A DNA stretch of 64,000 bases from Pisolithus tinctorius (taxonomy: Eukaryota; Basidiomycota; Agaricomycetes; Boletales; Pisolithaceae). Location of the stretch: assembly GCA_024663395.1 (NCBI GenBank), contig JANFAH010000021.1, forward strand, positions 186,001 to 250,000, read 5' to 3'. Shown here one piece after another: positions 12,103-23,774 of this stretch. Position 1 is the first letter of the stretch. Each line of letters opens with the position of its first letter. The translations under genes and the position numbers were made by a program. The notes below the pieces were generated by a model that saw nothing but the letters and a program-made list of their open reading frames with translations, did not search any database and had not been told where the DNA came from.

Positions 12103-12523
12103 CCCGCCCAGGGCTTCCACCGTCGTAAAGCAATCACACAAAAAAATGACAGGACTGGCAATCAAAGCTCAAAATTACCCTTTATGGCAAGAAGACCAAC
12201 AACCCAAAAAAGGCGAAAATATCACTACAGTCACTCGTTCCGCCGTTCCTTGTGGCGTCTTCCAGGTTGTGAGACATATGACAGCACGAAAGCCCACGTG
12301 TATGAAGAAGTCCGCTAGATTTGTGGACGGACGCGTTATATCTATATCGAAACGGGGATTGCAATCAGTTCCAAAGCAATCATACACTCGGCAACTCAAA
12401 AATACCAAATATGGTATATCTTGTACTTTGCGATTGCCGCCAAGCTGACAGGCCTGTGTAACTTCTCTTTCTCAACTCCTATTTCTGCGACCCACACGAA
12501 TTCTGGCAGCCGACGAATACTAG

Positions 12524-15500
12524 ATGGGTCTGCTCGAAGGGTTTCGCTGGTCTAGGAAGACCACTGACATCTCACCTACGGATACGGTGGTGTTGTGAGT
12601 GTAACGATACCATCTTCGACGACGCGGTAAGATTGAGAGTGAAATTAGCATCGTAGGTCCTTCTGGCTCAGGAAAGAGTCGGGTAATACCAGCCCTCAGT
12701 AACTCATTGCTATCGCTTATTTTGCATTTGTCTGTTGCCGCTCCAGTTTATGGATATTCTCTTGCAAAACGCAAACGTTCGTGCCGTTCGCGCAAATAGA
12801 GGCCAGAGACCTGGCACTATGGAAGTTTATGCGGAAAGGTGCCGTTTCGAAGGGATACAGAGGGATATCGTCCTTGTGGATACGCCGTCATTTCACACGT
12901 ACGATGGCCAGGATGGCGAGGAAACCGTGAAGAAGTGGATGGATTCAAGGTAAGATATGCTATATTGTCCCAGAGTGTGGATGACCTACCTGGCCAGGTG
13001 CACGAAGTGCAAAAGGGCTGCAATCCTATACATGCATAACATCGCATTGAACCCACACGACGGAAACTTACTCATCTCGAAATATCTCGGGACCTTCAGG
13101 CGCACGTTTCCTCAAAATCTCACTGTTGACACTGTTCATGTCGTTCCAACTATGGCTTTTGGGGCAAGAATACCTGCCGAGAGGATTGATGCTTTAGTAG
13201 AACGACTCCAAAGTCAGGCGGACGATGTAGGCGCGACAATGTCCAGGACGCCGTTTAACGGAAGGTCCGAAGTTGCATGGGACGTTGTACGGGAACTCTT
13301 GAATCATTGCGAGGAGAGAGAATGGAGGAATTTGGGTGCAACAATCGAGGTCCAGAAAACCAGATTAGAAGCTGATCTTCCAGGTCAACCCAAGCACTAT
13401 GTGGCTCTTGTCAAGCATGCCGATCTTCTTCTTCAACGGTACCAGAGCCAGTACTGGCACTTGTACGGGGAGAAAGATAGGAAAGATGATCTGGACGAGA
13501 TCATCACCCTCAGGCGAAGGGTGTTGGAGTGTGTTCCCTCAGAACATCCAGACCACCGTTCAGCCGTCGTCAGTCTCGCCGATATCCTTTCTGAACGTTT
13601 CGTAAGGGAAGGAAGGAGGAGGGATTTGAGCGAAATAATTACCCTACGACGTGCTGCGTTGGAACTCTCTCCTCCAGGGCATGAAGGACGCCTTGAATCT
13701 CTCGTCCACCTCACGGATTACCTGGTTCGGCGCTCCAGGCTGGACGATGAATTAGATGATTTGACGGAAATTATCACCCATCAGCGTGCTGTGTTGGAGC
13801 TCACTCCTTCAGGACACCAGCAACGCTTCACGCATCTCGTCAACCTAGCGAATAGCCTGGACCAACGATTCCAGAGAGAGGGCATTACCGCCGATTTAGA
13901 GGAGATTATTCCTCTCCGACGAGCTGCGTTGGAATGCTCCCCTCCGGCGCCTTCCGATCAATGCATATCTCTGATCAACCTTGCGAACTGTCTTCGCGAA
14001 AAAGTTCAAACAGTAGGTGGGATAAAGGAATTAAACGAGGCCATCGCACATGCTAGTACTGCATTGGCACTCTCCCCTCCAGGATCTTACAGCTCTTCTC
14101 GTGATTGTCTTGCAAGCTGTGTCGAGCTGAAGATCCAGAATATACAGGCTCGGACAGGGGGGGAAAGCTCCCGCTCGTCCAGTAGTATCAAAGAAACAAT
14201 CTGGAAGATCGTCGGCGAAACCGTCAAGAGTATTCCCTTACGATTACTAAACACCCGCACCGGAACACTGTGTAATCGGGTTGCGCAGCTATCCAATTTC
14301 GAGGGTAGCCGCGAATACAAGCAGCTACTTGAATCGGCCTCCAAGCATAATGGCCAGGAACTAGAAGCACTCATCCGGAGAGCAGTCATTTCCTTCTTTC
14401 AATTTGTCACACTATCTCACAGGTGGGAGGATGACGAACCCTTGCTACGCGATATCGAAGGTAGAAATGTCTATGGCCTGGAGGACAAAAGTGGTCTCCC
14501 AAAGCTCCAAAAATTTTGCCTCCTTGCCCTCAAACGCGAATACGTGTGGGCATGGAGTGATACGTGCTGCATTGATAAGGAAAGCAGTGCGGAATTGCAA
14601 GAAGCCATAGGATCTATGTTCTCTTGGTATCGTCAGTCGGCCCTGACGATCGTGCATCTTTCCGATGTATCCGACAAATCATCGTTGACTGACAGCGTCT
14701 GGTTCAAACGGGGTTGGACTCTCCAGGAATTGCTGGCTCCCCGTGTGGTCTTATTCTACACACAGGATTGGTCGCCCTACATGAGCTGCCAATCTTCGAA
14801 TCACAAAACAGACAGTGCTGTGCTCAAAGATCTCCAAAAGACCTCAGGGATAGGAGAATGGCATCTTGAGAACTTCAAGCCTGGGATGGACGATGCACGA
14901 TTGAGGCTTCAATGGGCATCGGGACGTCGTACAACCAGGCCGGAAGACGTTGCCTACTCGCTTTTCGGAGTTTTCGATCTCCACCTACCAGTCCTATACG
15001 GCGAGTCCGCAGATAAAGCTCTCGGGCGCCTCTTGGCAGAGATTATTTCACAGTCAGGAGACGTCTCGGTTTTAGATTGGGTCGGAGAGGCATCGTCGTT
15101 CCACAGCTGTTTCCCTGCCAACCTCACACCATACCAAACAATGCCCCGTGCACGTTCAACTCCAGGAGACCTTTCCAGTAGCGAAGAGGATCTCGAAAGC
15201 GCACGGAAATTGTGGAGTAGCCTTGCCGACCTGCCCCTCCCTCGATTCATCAATCACACGCTCACGTTGACTTCCATCGTCCATAAGGTTACTGTGATCA
15301 AACCAGCAGGAATGCCGAGCCCTCAGACCCACACGTATGAGATCCATGCATCGGGCCTGATGCCCCTCCAGCTCATATTACCCGAGTCGCTCGGGCTCCG
15401 TAAAGGTCCCGACACCAAGTTGACATACATTCTCATTCGTCCATGGCACTCCAAGTCGCTTGATGTGCTCGCGAGCGACGACACCCATGCTCCATTGAAG

Positions 15501-15659
15501 TTGTTAGAGCAGCTCGCGCAGCCGTTCAATGCGCTCCTGCTAGTGAAATCCCGTGGTAGACAGTACAAGAGAATTGCAGCTGATTGCACAATTAGCTGTC
15601 GCGCTCGGGATTTACCTAGTGTCGCTAAGAGTGAGATTCAGACCCTCGACATCATATAG
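12524..15659 (+). CDS. G-domain/TPR/HET protein E1
   Basis: Predicted protein of about 988 residues from five exons: 12,524-12,594, 12,649-12,682, 12,747-12,949, 12,998 onward, all in phase. Residues 1-40 hold a P-loop, FIVGPSGSGKSR, split by an intron directly after it. VLVDTPSF follows as the G3/Walker B-like element, and AAILYMHNIALN matches the lone-GTPase pattern seen in gene FE2. Next come about five 45-residue TPR-like repeats (for example SLADILSERFVREGRRRDLS and NLANSLDQRFQREGITADLE). The C-terminal third is a HET domain: LSHRWEDDEPLL, AWSDTCCIDKESSAELQEAI, VWFKRGWTLQELLAP, RPEDVAYSLFGVFDLHLPVL. HET domains trigger cell death in ascomycete vegetative incompatibility; their role in basidiomycetes is not established. 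The layout suggests a nucleotide-gated receptor with a C-terminal effector. It looks intact. Confidence 0.88.
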
Positions 15660-16080
15660 GCTATGTAAACTGCTCTCCTGTCATTACACATTGTTTCTCC
15701 TACATAGGAATGGATCTCACTGTATATCTAATACCATCAACTGTCATGCCTTGTAGCGTAGCGTATACGAACGATAGATGATTTTGCTTTTATGCCCCGC
15801 GCCATGGGGGACGATAGTCGGCGTAGTCGTGATTAAAGGTACCGCCAGTTATGCTTCAAGAGTAGGAGCGTGAGGCGCTTAGGGCGAGAGATACGTATTG
15901 CGGGTAAGGCGACGTAGTGCACCGGAACGTCACTTGACATGGGAAGTGGCGGAGGGAGCATTGCGACCGAACAGGGATCGATCCGTTCAGATGACTCGTT
16001 GCACGCCAAGTATCGAGACGGGTGCGCGGGCGGGAAATAGTGCAGAGGAAGGATCAAGTCCTCCCCCCTCAAGCACCCTC

Positions 16081-16791
16081 TCACGGGCTCTTCACAACTG
16101 CAACGACAGCCCCTGCCATTATGCCGAGCGCCAGCACAAGAATGAGCAACGCCCAAGCACACCGCTTCGCCCACCTAATCTCTGCGTCCCTGATCATGCG
16201 TATCAATTGCTGGCGATCAGCCTCAGGTTTTGTGGGCTCGAATTCGGCAGGAGCGTGCAGTGGCGAGAGGAGGATCATAGCCCCGAGGATCCAAAACGGG
16301 GGAAACACTGGTGTGGGAAGTGAGCTACGTGTAATGTAGGAGACAATACAGGGGGTACACTTACAAAATCCGAATTTGAACAGGTACATTGCAAGCGTGG
16401 CAGGTTCACTAGGCGCCACGGCATACGCTGGCAACTCAGCACCATCCACGTAGGGAGGGGGAGCTTCCCCATCCATAGCAATCACATCTGACACGCAAGA
16501 TACGGACGGGTAGGAATCGTGTCTGCTCTCTCTTGTAGCACGCGGACGCGCGATACCGAAGAAGTCGTCGATAGGGTCTGAGGTGGGGGCCGCCTCGTCT
16601 GCAGGAGCAGGAGCGCGTGTTGGTGCAGCAGCTGAACGGGCTTGTTCGGGAACAGCTGGCAAAGGTAAAGGTGCGCGGTATCCAGTAATCGCCTGCGCCT
16701 CAACGTCGATATCCAGCGAGGTCTGTGAGACACCACGCCAGTGGCCGATGGCGGTAGAAATACGAGAGACGGCGTTGGCGTTGGCGTTCAT
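16081..16791 (-). CDS. Two-helix PY-motif membrane protein, copy D2
   Basis: Close paralogue of D1 and D3. It starts MNANANAVSRISTAIGHWRG, has DPIDDFFGIARPRATRES, the PY motif PPPYVDGAELPAY, and ATLAMYLFKFGF interrupted by an intron near 16,307-16,366. Helix 1 is FPPFWILGAMILLSPL and helix 2 WALLILVLALGIMAGAVVAV. No stop or frameshift is seen. The gene ends about 420 bp downstream of, and convergent with, HET gene E1. Its upstream region is cut by the transposon 195 bp before the start codon, just beyond the TATA box, so distal regulatory sequence has been displaced by 15.2 kb. Confidence 0.78.
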   Translation of the reverse strand: MNANANAVSRISTAIGHWRGVSQTSLDIDVEAQAITGYRAPLPLPAVPEQARSAAAPTRAPAPADEAAPTSDPIDDFFGIARPRATRESRHDSYPSVSCVSDVIAMDGEAPPPYVDGAELPAYAVAPSEPATLAMYLFKFGFCKCTPCIVSYITRSSLPTPVFPPFWILGAMILLSPLHAPAEFEPTKPEADRQQLIRMIRDAEIRWAKRCAWALLILVLALGIMAGAVVAVVKSP

Positions 16792-16891
16792 GTTGGTGGA
16801 TAACTAGTGGTATCGAAGTAGACGTTGTCGATGAGGTTGCGGGGTGAATTCGAGGCTGGTGGGGATCGAGGAGGGCATCGTTGGCCCTTGA

Positions 16892-16897
16892 TATATA
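16892..16897 (-). promoter_or_regulatory. TATA box and GC box of D2
   Basis: GGGCGGGTATATATCAAGGG on the minus strand, about 100 bp upstream of the D2 start, as in D1 and D3. The transposon lies about 90 bp further upstream, so the core promoter is intact but upstream sequence has changed. Confidence 0.55.
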
Positions 16898-16982
16898 CCC
16901 GCCCAGAGCTTGCGCCGCCGTAACGCAATCACACCAGCGATTGCCTGTGAACCCACAAAAAAAGAAAAGATGACTGGCAATC

Positions 16983-16985
16983 ACA
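16983..16985. repeat. Target-site duplication ACA (left copy)
   Basis: ACA directly precedes the first base of the left inverted repeat; the matching ACA is at 32,208-32,210 after the right end. Three bases is the usual target duplication of CACTA elements. Confidence 0.85.
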
Positions 16986-17440
16986 CACAACGCGGTTAGC
17001 AGAGTTTAGACCAGGTTCAAAGGTTGTCGAAAATGTGAAGATGAAATCTGAAGTTTAGATTGACGTTGGTGTGATGGCAAGACTTGAAGTGTTGTTGATA
17101 GGAAAAATATTGGCTAAAACTTCAAATACTTACGAGCGTGCGGCTGCGTTCTGAACGTCAGTCTAAATAAGATGTATGGTCTCCGAAACAACGAATGTGC
17201 AAACATGAAATGTTGCCTTTGAGTAGAAAATCTGCTCACACGTGAAGTTTCGCCGTTGCCTAAACGACGGCCTATATTTACAACATCGCCAAACAAAAAG
17301 ACCATTGATTTTTGTTGAAGTTTAAAAACAAAAAAAAACCATGTGTGCGATCTTGAAGTATAATCTGCAGACGATACTGATCGCCCGACGATTGCCTGAC
17401 GATTGCCCAGTCATTGGTCGTCCATCGCGCAAACAGTGTG
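16986..17440 (+). repeat. Left terminal inverted repeat
   Basis: About 455 bp pairing with 31,761-32,207 in reverse orientation, with roughly a dozen differences. The inner part contains repeated CGATTGCC/GGGCGATC words near 17,380-17,415, which may be transposase-binding subterminal motifs. The repeat ends around CATCGCGCAAACAGTGTG, after which the two arms diverge. Confidence 0.9.
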
Positions 17441-17615
17441 GATCTGGCACCCAGAGTACGCTAAGTCTCTCCGGGCCATCGGACCTCGGGTCCTTTGTAC
17501 AATGCATGTATTTTTGTACTACGAGTTACAATGATGATGACAACCTGCACAAAAAATATATGTATATTTAGTCCTGCAGGAGCCCAGTGTGAGCAAATGC
17601 ATATGCAACAGAATA

Positions 17616-20600
17616 TCACAACGATCTCACCCTGCACAGAGAAAGAACAACTGCGGTGTCACTTGAGACGGCCCAGCGTGCGTAATGACCAGACACCCAG
17701 GAGCATCTTATGCTTTCTAAGGTCTCTTCGAGCGTGGAGGAGTACAGTTTGGCCGGGAAGTGAGGGTACTGAGCGAATGGATCCATGCTCTCCTTCTTCC
17801 CCGCAGTCAGTGGATGCTGCCTTTGGACTGCAAAGACGAAAGAGTCTCCAGACTGATATATATACTTGATGCTTCCGGGAACAGGGGGTAAAGATCGGTT
17901 TCCACCAGGATAGAAAAGGATGAGTGAGTTCCCAACATGAGATGACAATCTGCTGTAGTAAACCCCCGTACTGTGTTTCACATTGGCACACAATACTACT
18001 TTTCGCTGCCCAACCAACTCCCACAGATCATGGGGCACGTTCATCGTCCCCAGGTTATCGGCTTGAGGAGAAACGAGGCCGTCAGTATCGAAGTCACAGG
18101 CATCGTCTTGTCGATATACCCGATCGAGCAGGATCTTGCATTCACGGATGGCGGGTGGGCAATCTGTATGAGATAGCCACGCACAGAGTCGTGCACCTTT
18201 GAGATATGAATGGAGCATCGTGCTTTCAATTTCCCCTGAAAGCCGCACATTGCTTAGTCTTCAGCGTTGGTAGATGATGACAGAAAAACCAGACTCACCA
18301 GTTTTATGGTTAGTGGGAAGGTGTTGAAGTATTCCAATGAGCCGCTCGAAGGGGAATGTCCACCACGAGTGGACTGGCCCAAAAAGCAGAAGGTAGTCGT
18401 GGATATGGAACGCCATATGATGATTTGGTCGTAAACTAAAAGTAGGGTGGATCTGCTTCAAACCTCCAACGTAGCAGGCAATGCATGAGCGATATGCAGA
18501 TGCTCTTTCGATACTCGTCGTTCGTGCGCAGGCCAGGTATACTGACGAGACAAGGTCCATTGTATGGTCAAGGGCAATTTTAGCATTCGGCCTCGCATCG
18601 CCGATCCCCCAGATGCTGATCAGAGCAATTGGTATATAGACTGTGATAAGCGACCGCCACTCATCAGCCTTGATCGTGCCTGCAGATGCATCTCCAAAAT
18701 TCGTCGGGACTGAGCCCAGCCAAGAAGCTCTTGAGGTATCTCGAATGACGTCTCGTATTCTTGCAAGAACCTCACTTGTGTCGAGCTTAGGTCGATGTTC
18801 CGCAGAGAGGGGCTTCCGAGAGCGCTAGCGATTTCTCAGTAACAAGGTCGTAAAGTACTACATGTACTTACCCACTGTACGAGTGCTTTCACATAATCAA
18901 CCTTGTACAATCTCGTTTGCTTTGCTGGCGTACAGTCTAAGGTCTTGCAGACATACTGCAATGAGCGCAAATTTTTCCGGCCAAGAGCTTCTTGGAGTTT
19001 CTCCATGAAACCGTGAACTTGAGCGGGATCATCTGGCGACGCAACTTGGGCGACAAGCAAGGCTTGGATGGCTGACACTTGAGACATCTCCTTTGTAGTC
19101 ATGGTGAGCTCGCTGGTGATATGGGGATCGAGTGGCTGGAGCACAAGATGGAAGGCAGGTGGTGAAGTCTGAGTTGACGAGGTGCTTTCGGTAGTAAGGC
19201 CGAGGAGGCTTCGAATGTGGTGCTGAACTAAGCCTTCGAGGATGCAGTGCATAGAATCGACGACAAGCTGCCGGGCTGGGTCCCAATACGGCAGTCGCCA
19301 CAGCTCTGACCAACGTATGCCATGCTCCCTAAAGATCTTTTCATGATGGGCAGTTGGTGTGGCATCCCTCCATTGCTCAGCGAAGGTGCGGAGCTCACAT
19401 GGGTCACGAGGTACCCAATTTTCGAAGTCAACCCTGCCGTAGTTGTTTTTATGGTAACAACTACATGCACCGCAGAAGAAATGACTGCCAACGCCAGCTA
19501 GCGCAGCGAGATGATGAGCGGCAGGGAGATCACAAACAGCAAGGGCGATCGCGCAGCGCATGAGCCTTCCATTAGGATGGTTGGCAGTTCGTGAGTACCA
19601 GACACCTCTCTCCCATGAAGCGGCCAAATCAAGTATGAGCGGACGAACGTAGTGGTTGAGGTTCTCGAGCGAAGGCTGTTTGGGGCCAGGGATAATACCT
19701 GCTAGGTACATATTCTCTGGCTTGTACCTTATGTTGAGCAGTAAGTTGAGACATGCCATGGAAATAATTCCCGACGATGTGCTTGCGCCTCGTAAATTCA
19801 TGCCTTCAGGGTTGAAAAAGTCGACATGGAGCGCAAAAGCATACCGACCTTCTTCGCCTCTATCAATGAACAGTTTCCCAGACTTTGGACTGCTAAACTC
19901 GCGAAGAAATTTCGCCTCAAAAGGGTTCTTGACGAAACGAGGCTGAGGCGAGGACAAGGAAGCGAGAAGGTTGTCACAGGCCTCATCCATCATCGTCTCG
20001 ATATCCCTCCTGGATAGTAAACCGGCGAGGTAGTCATTAAACTGATTATAAACAAAAGCCTTCTTTGGATGGCGTTCGCCATTCGGTTTCATGTCCAGCA
20101 ACGGCTCGCTACATTGGGTCTCCAGTTTCGGACGATGAGTGCAGTGTTCGGGGTAGACGGGAACATCAGAACCAGGGGGGTATGAGGGGGGATAGGTATA
20201 GTGACAGCTGCATGTGGCGTATGTGGTAGTCTTGCAAGTAAGGTTGAATCGTGCGAGTACACTCTCTATAGTCATTGGTATCTGTCTGATAATGCCTTCG
20301 TGAGAGAGACTGAGTGACCCGTCGGGGCGTTGAAATGCAAGATATAGTAATAATGAGAGTGCACCAATAATGAAGTTGCTACTGCATTGGCTCATGCCCA
20401 TTACGATGCTACACACCACCCCAATGACAAGGGCAACCTGTGCAACAATATCCATACACTCAATCGGTGGTTGATCATTTTTGCCTGTGTATCGATATCA
20501 GTGCACGCGTTCTAAATTGGAAGGGGGAGAAACTTACTGGAGTCGAATTGCACAGCAGACTGCGATCCAGTGGAAGATCGTGTGGAATCCCTTGACTGAA

Positions 20601-21297
20601 GCTCGAGGGCGAGCCTGTCGAGAGCGTCGGTAACATCTTGCTTGCGGGACTTGACAAAATCAGTGTTGCGTTTGATACCCTCGATGTTGCTGCGGAGGAC
20701 TGCCATCTCCATTCTGAGTGCAGCAATACATGCACCAGAATTATCGAGTAAGAGGCGGGAACATTTATGGACACGAGCCTTGATGTTGGATATTAACTTG
20801 AGAGCCTTAACCGAGTGCTGATTGCGATCCTTCTTGGACACCTTTGCGACGATAGGAGCTGGAGGAGCTGGAGGGGAGTCGTCCAACTTGAGGCGCAGGA
20901 GGCTATCAGCGATGTCGGCAACGGGGAGGGGCTCTGGTAAGCTGGTAACGACGCGTTTACTGGGTCCTATTTCCTGGTAATCAGCACGGGATTCCCACAA
21001 CTTACTGACCTGGGTGTTGGGATCAGGACCATTATCCGTGAGCATCAGGCCAAAGAGACAACTAGCAAGTTCATCGGGGTGAGGAACGGAAGTGTCTGGA
21101 GTCGCCGGAGTTGCATCTGAAAGGACTTGTGGGGCATAACTGCGTCTAGAACGTTCTTCCCTGACACGGTTGAGGTGTGCCGGTAAGAATCGCGTTTCCA
21201 TGAGCACACCATTGGCGTTCTTTGCGATACATTCCTCACACACGCACCGCTTCAGCGTAGGGTGCGAGGCAGGCATGCTTCGTGGCCTATCAGCCAT
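17616..21297 (-). CDS. Tnp2-family (CACTA) transposase
   Basis: Multi-exon gene of roughly 1,100-1,200 residues. Exon 1 (from 21,297) begins MADRPRSMPASHPTLKRC with a CVCEEC cysteine cluster. It splices near 20,533 to a hydrophobic segment and the Tnp2 core: YAFALHVDFFNPEGMNLRG, GIISMACLNLLLNIRYKPEN, AGIIPGPKQPSLENLNHY, FCGACSCYHKNNYG, PARQLVVDSMHCILEGLVQH. An exon near 18,560-18,790 gives PTNFGDASAGTIKADEWRSL. The exon 18,261-18,560 gives RPNHHMAFHIHDYLLLFGPV and WWTFPFERLIGILQHLPTNH. The C-terminal exon ends at 17,616. No disabling lesion is seen, so it may still be functional. The gene lies at the left end of the element, reading toward the left repeat. Confidence 0.88.
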
Positions 21298-21567
21298 AAA
21301 ACAGGCATGTAAGTCAAGTACTTACCTTCGTGTTGACACGATAGCTCTTTGCGGGTCTCCTTTATAAAGAAAAATGTGAGTCCGCATAACCTCATAGAGA
21401 ACAAGGATACTCTGAGTGTGTTGCGTTGTTAGGCTCATCATGCGTGTTTGCGATAAGACTTGCCTTTTTTGAACTACACCTGCTTGTTGTCGCCACCGCA
21501 GGTACAGCGGGCTGCAGGGAAGAACATGATATACTTATTGAACGATTAAAATGGGTGAGCCCGTATG

Positions 21568-21882
21568 TTACAGATATATGATGACGCCTTTTTCTAGGTT
21601 GGAATCAACTTCATCGGGGTGATCATTGCCAACCAAACCAGTTGTCTCCTCGTGCCCGCTTGGCCAGGTATCCCTCACCACATCCTCACTAGTACGTTCA
21701 TCTTTATTCTCATGAACCACCTTTGCTAAACCCACTAACTGTATTGCTAATTCTTTCAGTATCTCCATGTCACCCACACCAGCAACTATTTCTTCCAAAG
21801 GGCGAGGTGGGGGTGTCAGCACAGGAGCCGGCTTCTGCACTGGGAGATGAGAACACCAGTAGGTTACCCGCGGGATAAGCAC
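21568..21882 (-). CDS. Small open frame or trailing exon, uncharacterised
   Basis: A 104-codon open frame with a fairly protein-like middle (LEEIVAGVGDMEILKELAIQ) and an acidic C-terminal part. It lies just downstream of the WD40-like gene on the same strand. It could be a last exon of that gene reached by alternative splicing, or a chance frame. No family recognised. Confidence 0.25.
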   Translation of the reverse strand: MLIPRVTYWCSHLPVQKPAPVLTPPPRPLEEIVAGVGDMEILKELAIQLVGLAKVVHENKDERTSEDVVRDTWPSGHEETTGLVGNDHPDEVDSNLEKGVIIYL

Positions 21883-21897
21883 CCCGCCAAGTAAGTT

Positions 21898-23297
21898 CTA
21901 GTATTCCATCAGCACGCCTTTCTTCACTAATAGTAAATTTGACCGTACTGTTTGTAAACCGAGTCCAAGCACCAAAAGGAAGGTGGCGATCGTGATCGTT
22001 GACCTCAACATCGACCGGCCTTCTGATCTTGCGGCCAATTTATTAGAAGTGTATTGGTGAGTCCAAACCTTGATAAGTGACTTTTTACGACCTGACGCAG
22101 GCGAAGCACTTGCGATGATGCAATGGCCCCCAACATCATGCACCTTGCAGGCGGTGAGACATGAAGAATGTGAAAATATCGCTGTGTGTACGGTAATCGT
22201 TTGAACTAAGCCCGTTTTTGAGTGGGCGAGTTTCGCTAGCATCTGACCTGACCTTCTTTCAAATAGGTATACGCTGCCATTGTCACTACCGCCTACAATA
22301 ATTTTTGACTCTTCTCCGAAGGCAACCTGTTTGGGTACGGGAACGTGCTGCGGCTCAGTAACAAAATACCGGATTGGATCTCCACGGTCCAGCAGATACA
22401 AGGTGAAGCCGTTCGTGGCATTGTCAATCACTACCAGCTCCTTCTTCAGACTAACCGCAGCACAACCTCTGCAATCCTGGTGGGACGAGTGTTGGACAAG
22501 TGAAAAGAATAGTGTGTACATCACAGAGTCGTAGCAATGCTCACTGAGAATAACTCCGTCAGTGGCATCCATTTTAATGCTAATGGCACCTTGTGAGTGA
22601 CAATCATCATTATGATCGAGTTCACGGCTTACACTTTGCCATCATATAAGCCAATCATATAGATATTCCCACGCTGCGTGAAGGTGATCGACTTTGGTAC
22701 CGTGTTTTCGAGCTGCCCTGCGAATATTGGTTGAAGTTGCGAATTGGCATTGAGGAGCAGCACTTGGATGACGCTGTCACGCATTCCAACGGCGATCCAT
22801 GCTCCAGCGTCAGGCCATGATATATCCCATGCAATGCAGGTAATCTCAAATCCTGCTCCTAGTCTTCGGGCGGTAATTTCCTGATAATGATTCTTTTCAG
22901 AATCTAGACACAGCTCCCGTATTCAGATCGCATGGCACTCACATCAACTGGATTCGGCCACATGAATACTAGGTAGCCCATCCCTGTGCCGTAGCAGAGT
23001 GTTTCCGCCGAACAATGCTTTGTCCTGATCCAAGTTGCGCAACTAATTGCGCTGTAGGATTCGTGATTGGCACATGTAAGTTCCTTTCACGATTTGATGT
23101 TCCAAAGTCTGATGCCACCGGTGCCTAGACCCTACTTTAGTTTGGCATGTGCGTTGACACAATTAGGTCCTACCTCCGCTAGCGACTATGTCGCCATCAT
23201 TAGATAAAGCAAGGGAATGGACTGACGCAGCACTTGTAGTGAAAGATGCTACATTCTTATAGCGCTGTGGTGATCTGATAAAAATAGCAGAGAACAT
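21898..23297 (-). CDS. WD40-repeat-like protein with C-terminal membrane segment (transposon cargo)
   Basis: The start is at 23,297: MFSAIFIRSPQRYKNVASF, then VHSLALSNDGDIVASGG, a WD40-type blade edge followed by a GTAGG donor. The large last exon region (21,898-22,572) has LVVIDNATNGFTLYLLDRGD, VAFGEESKIIVGGSDNGSVY, LFERRSGQMLAKLAHSKTG and HCIIASASPASGRKKS, with blade-like GSDNG and SLIKVW motifs. A single hydrophobic helix (TITIATFLLVLGLGLQTV) sits near the C-terminus. Several short introns interrupt 22,570-23,130. The gene lies beside the transposase on the same strand. Similar WD40-like frames occur in Agaricomycete genomes (from memory of the families); a role in transposition is unknown. 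Confidence 0.6.
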
Positions 23298-23406
23298 GTT
23301 GTGTGAAGGTCAGTCATCGCTCGTCACTCGTCCTTCTTATTTAAAGTACTGATGGTAATTGTATTTTGGAGCTATGCGACGTGTTTTTGTTTAACTTGCG
23401 GCTTTT

Positions 23407-23712
23407 TGTTGAACGGTGTGTATTAGTAAATGGGCTGTACGCAGTCATGACGACTCTTTCACTTTTAATAGGATGATTCATTGCGCGACCACGATGACTT
23501 TTGTCAGGTGACCACACATTTACATCTACAGAAGTTAATTGTTATACTAGTGTGTTAAATTTTGTTGGGCGATGTGTATTAGTGCATGGGTTGTACGCAG
23601 TCATGACAATTCTTTCACTTCTAGGACTTTTCATTGGGCGATCACGACGACTTTTGTCGGGTAACCCATGTTTACATCTACGGAAGTTAATTGTTATACT
23701 AGCACGTTAAAT
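23407..23712. repeat. Two-copy tandem repeat, unit about 156 bp
   Basis: The first unit starts TGTTGAACGGTGTGTATTAG at 23,407, the second TGTTGGGCGATGTGTATTAG at 23,563. Both continue through TGTACGCAGTCATGAC, CTTTCACTT and AAGTTAATTGTTATACTAG to TTAAAT. The units differ at scattered positions. They lie between the oppositely oriented WD40-like and AT-hook-like genes, so they may be part of a divergent promoter, and they include GGGCGAT words also found in the terminal repeats. Confidence 0.75.
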
Positions 23713-23774
23713 GCAGGTGACCAACCGATCAACAGCCCTATCAATCAAACCACTCGTCTTGTTCGTACTCAGCT

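Larger units (their letters stand above)
11030..12450. repeat. Duplicated block, copy 1 (membrane gene D1 plus upstream region)
   Basis: This segment is clearly similar to 15,750-16,985 plus 32,211-32,500, and to 40,980-42,500. Similarity starts near the shared words ACGAACGATAGATG and GGCGTAGTCGTGATTAAA, runs through the membrane-protein gene and its promoter, and ends near CAAATATGGTATATCTTGTA at 12,409-12,428. Copy 1 lacks the HET tail present in copies 2 and 3. It holds an uninterrupted version of the transposon target: GGCAATCAAAGCTCAAAATT near 12,160. Confidence 0.8.
14869..16985. repeat. Duplicated block, copy 2 left part (HET tail plus D2)
   Basis: From the last part of E1 (LENFKPGMDDAR, near 14,869) through D2 to base 16,985 this segment parallels 40,129-42,190. 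Its continuation is at 32,211-32,605, on the far side of the 15.2-kb transposon. Similarity covers coding and non-coding DNA alike, so it is a segmental duplication. Confidence 0.85.

Noticed and set aside
12175..12408. Minus-strand 77-codon frame upstream of D1, with similar frames at 32.2 and 42.3 kb
   Set aside because: DNA is conserved between copies but the reading frames are not, so the block is better explained as non-coding regulatory sequence.
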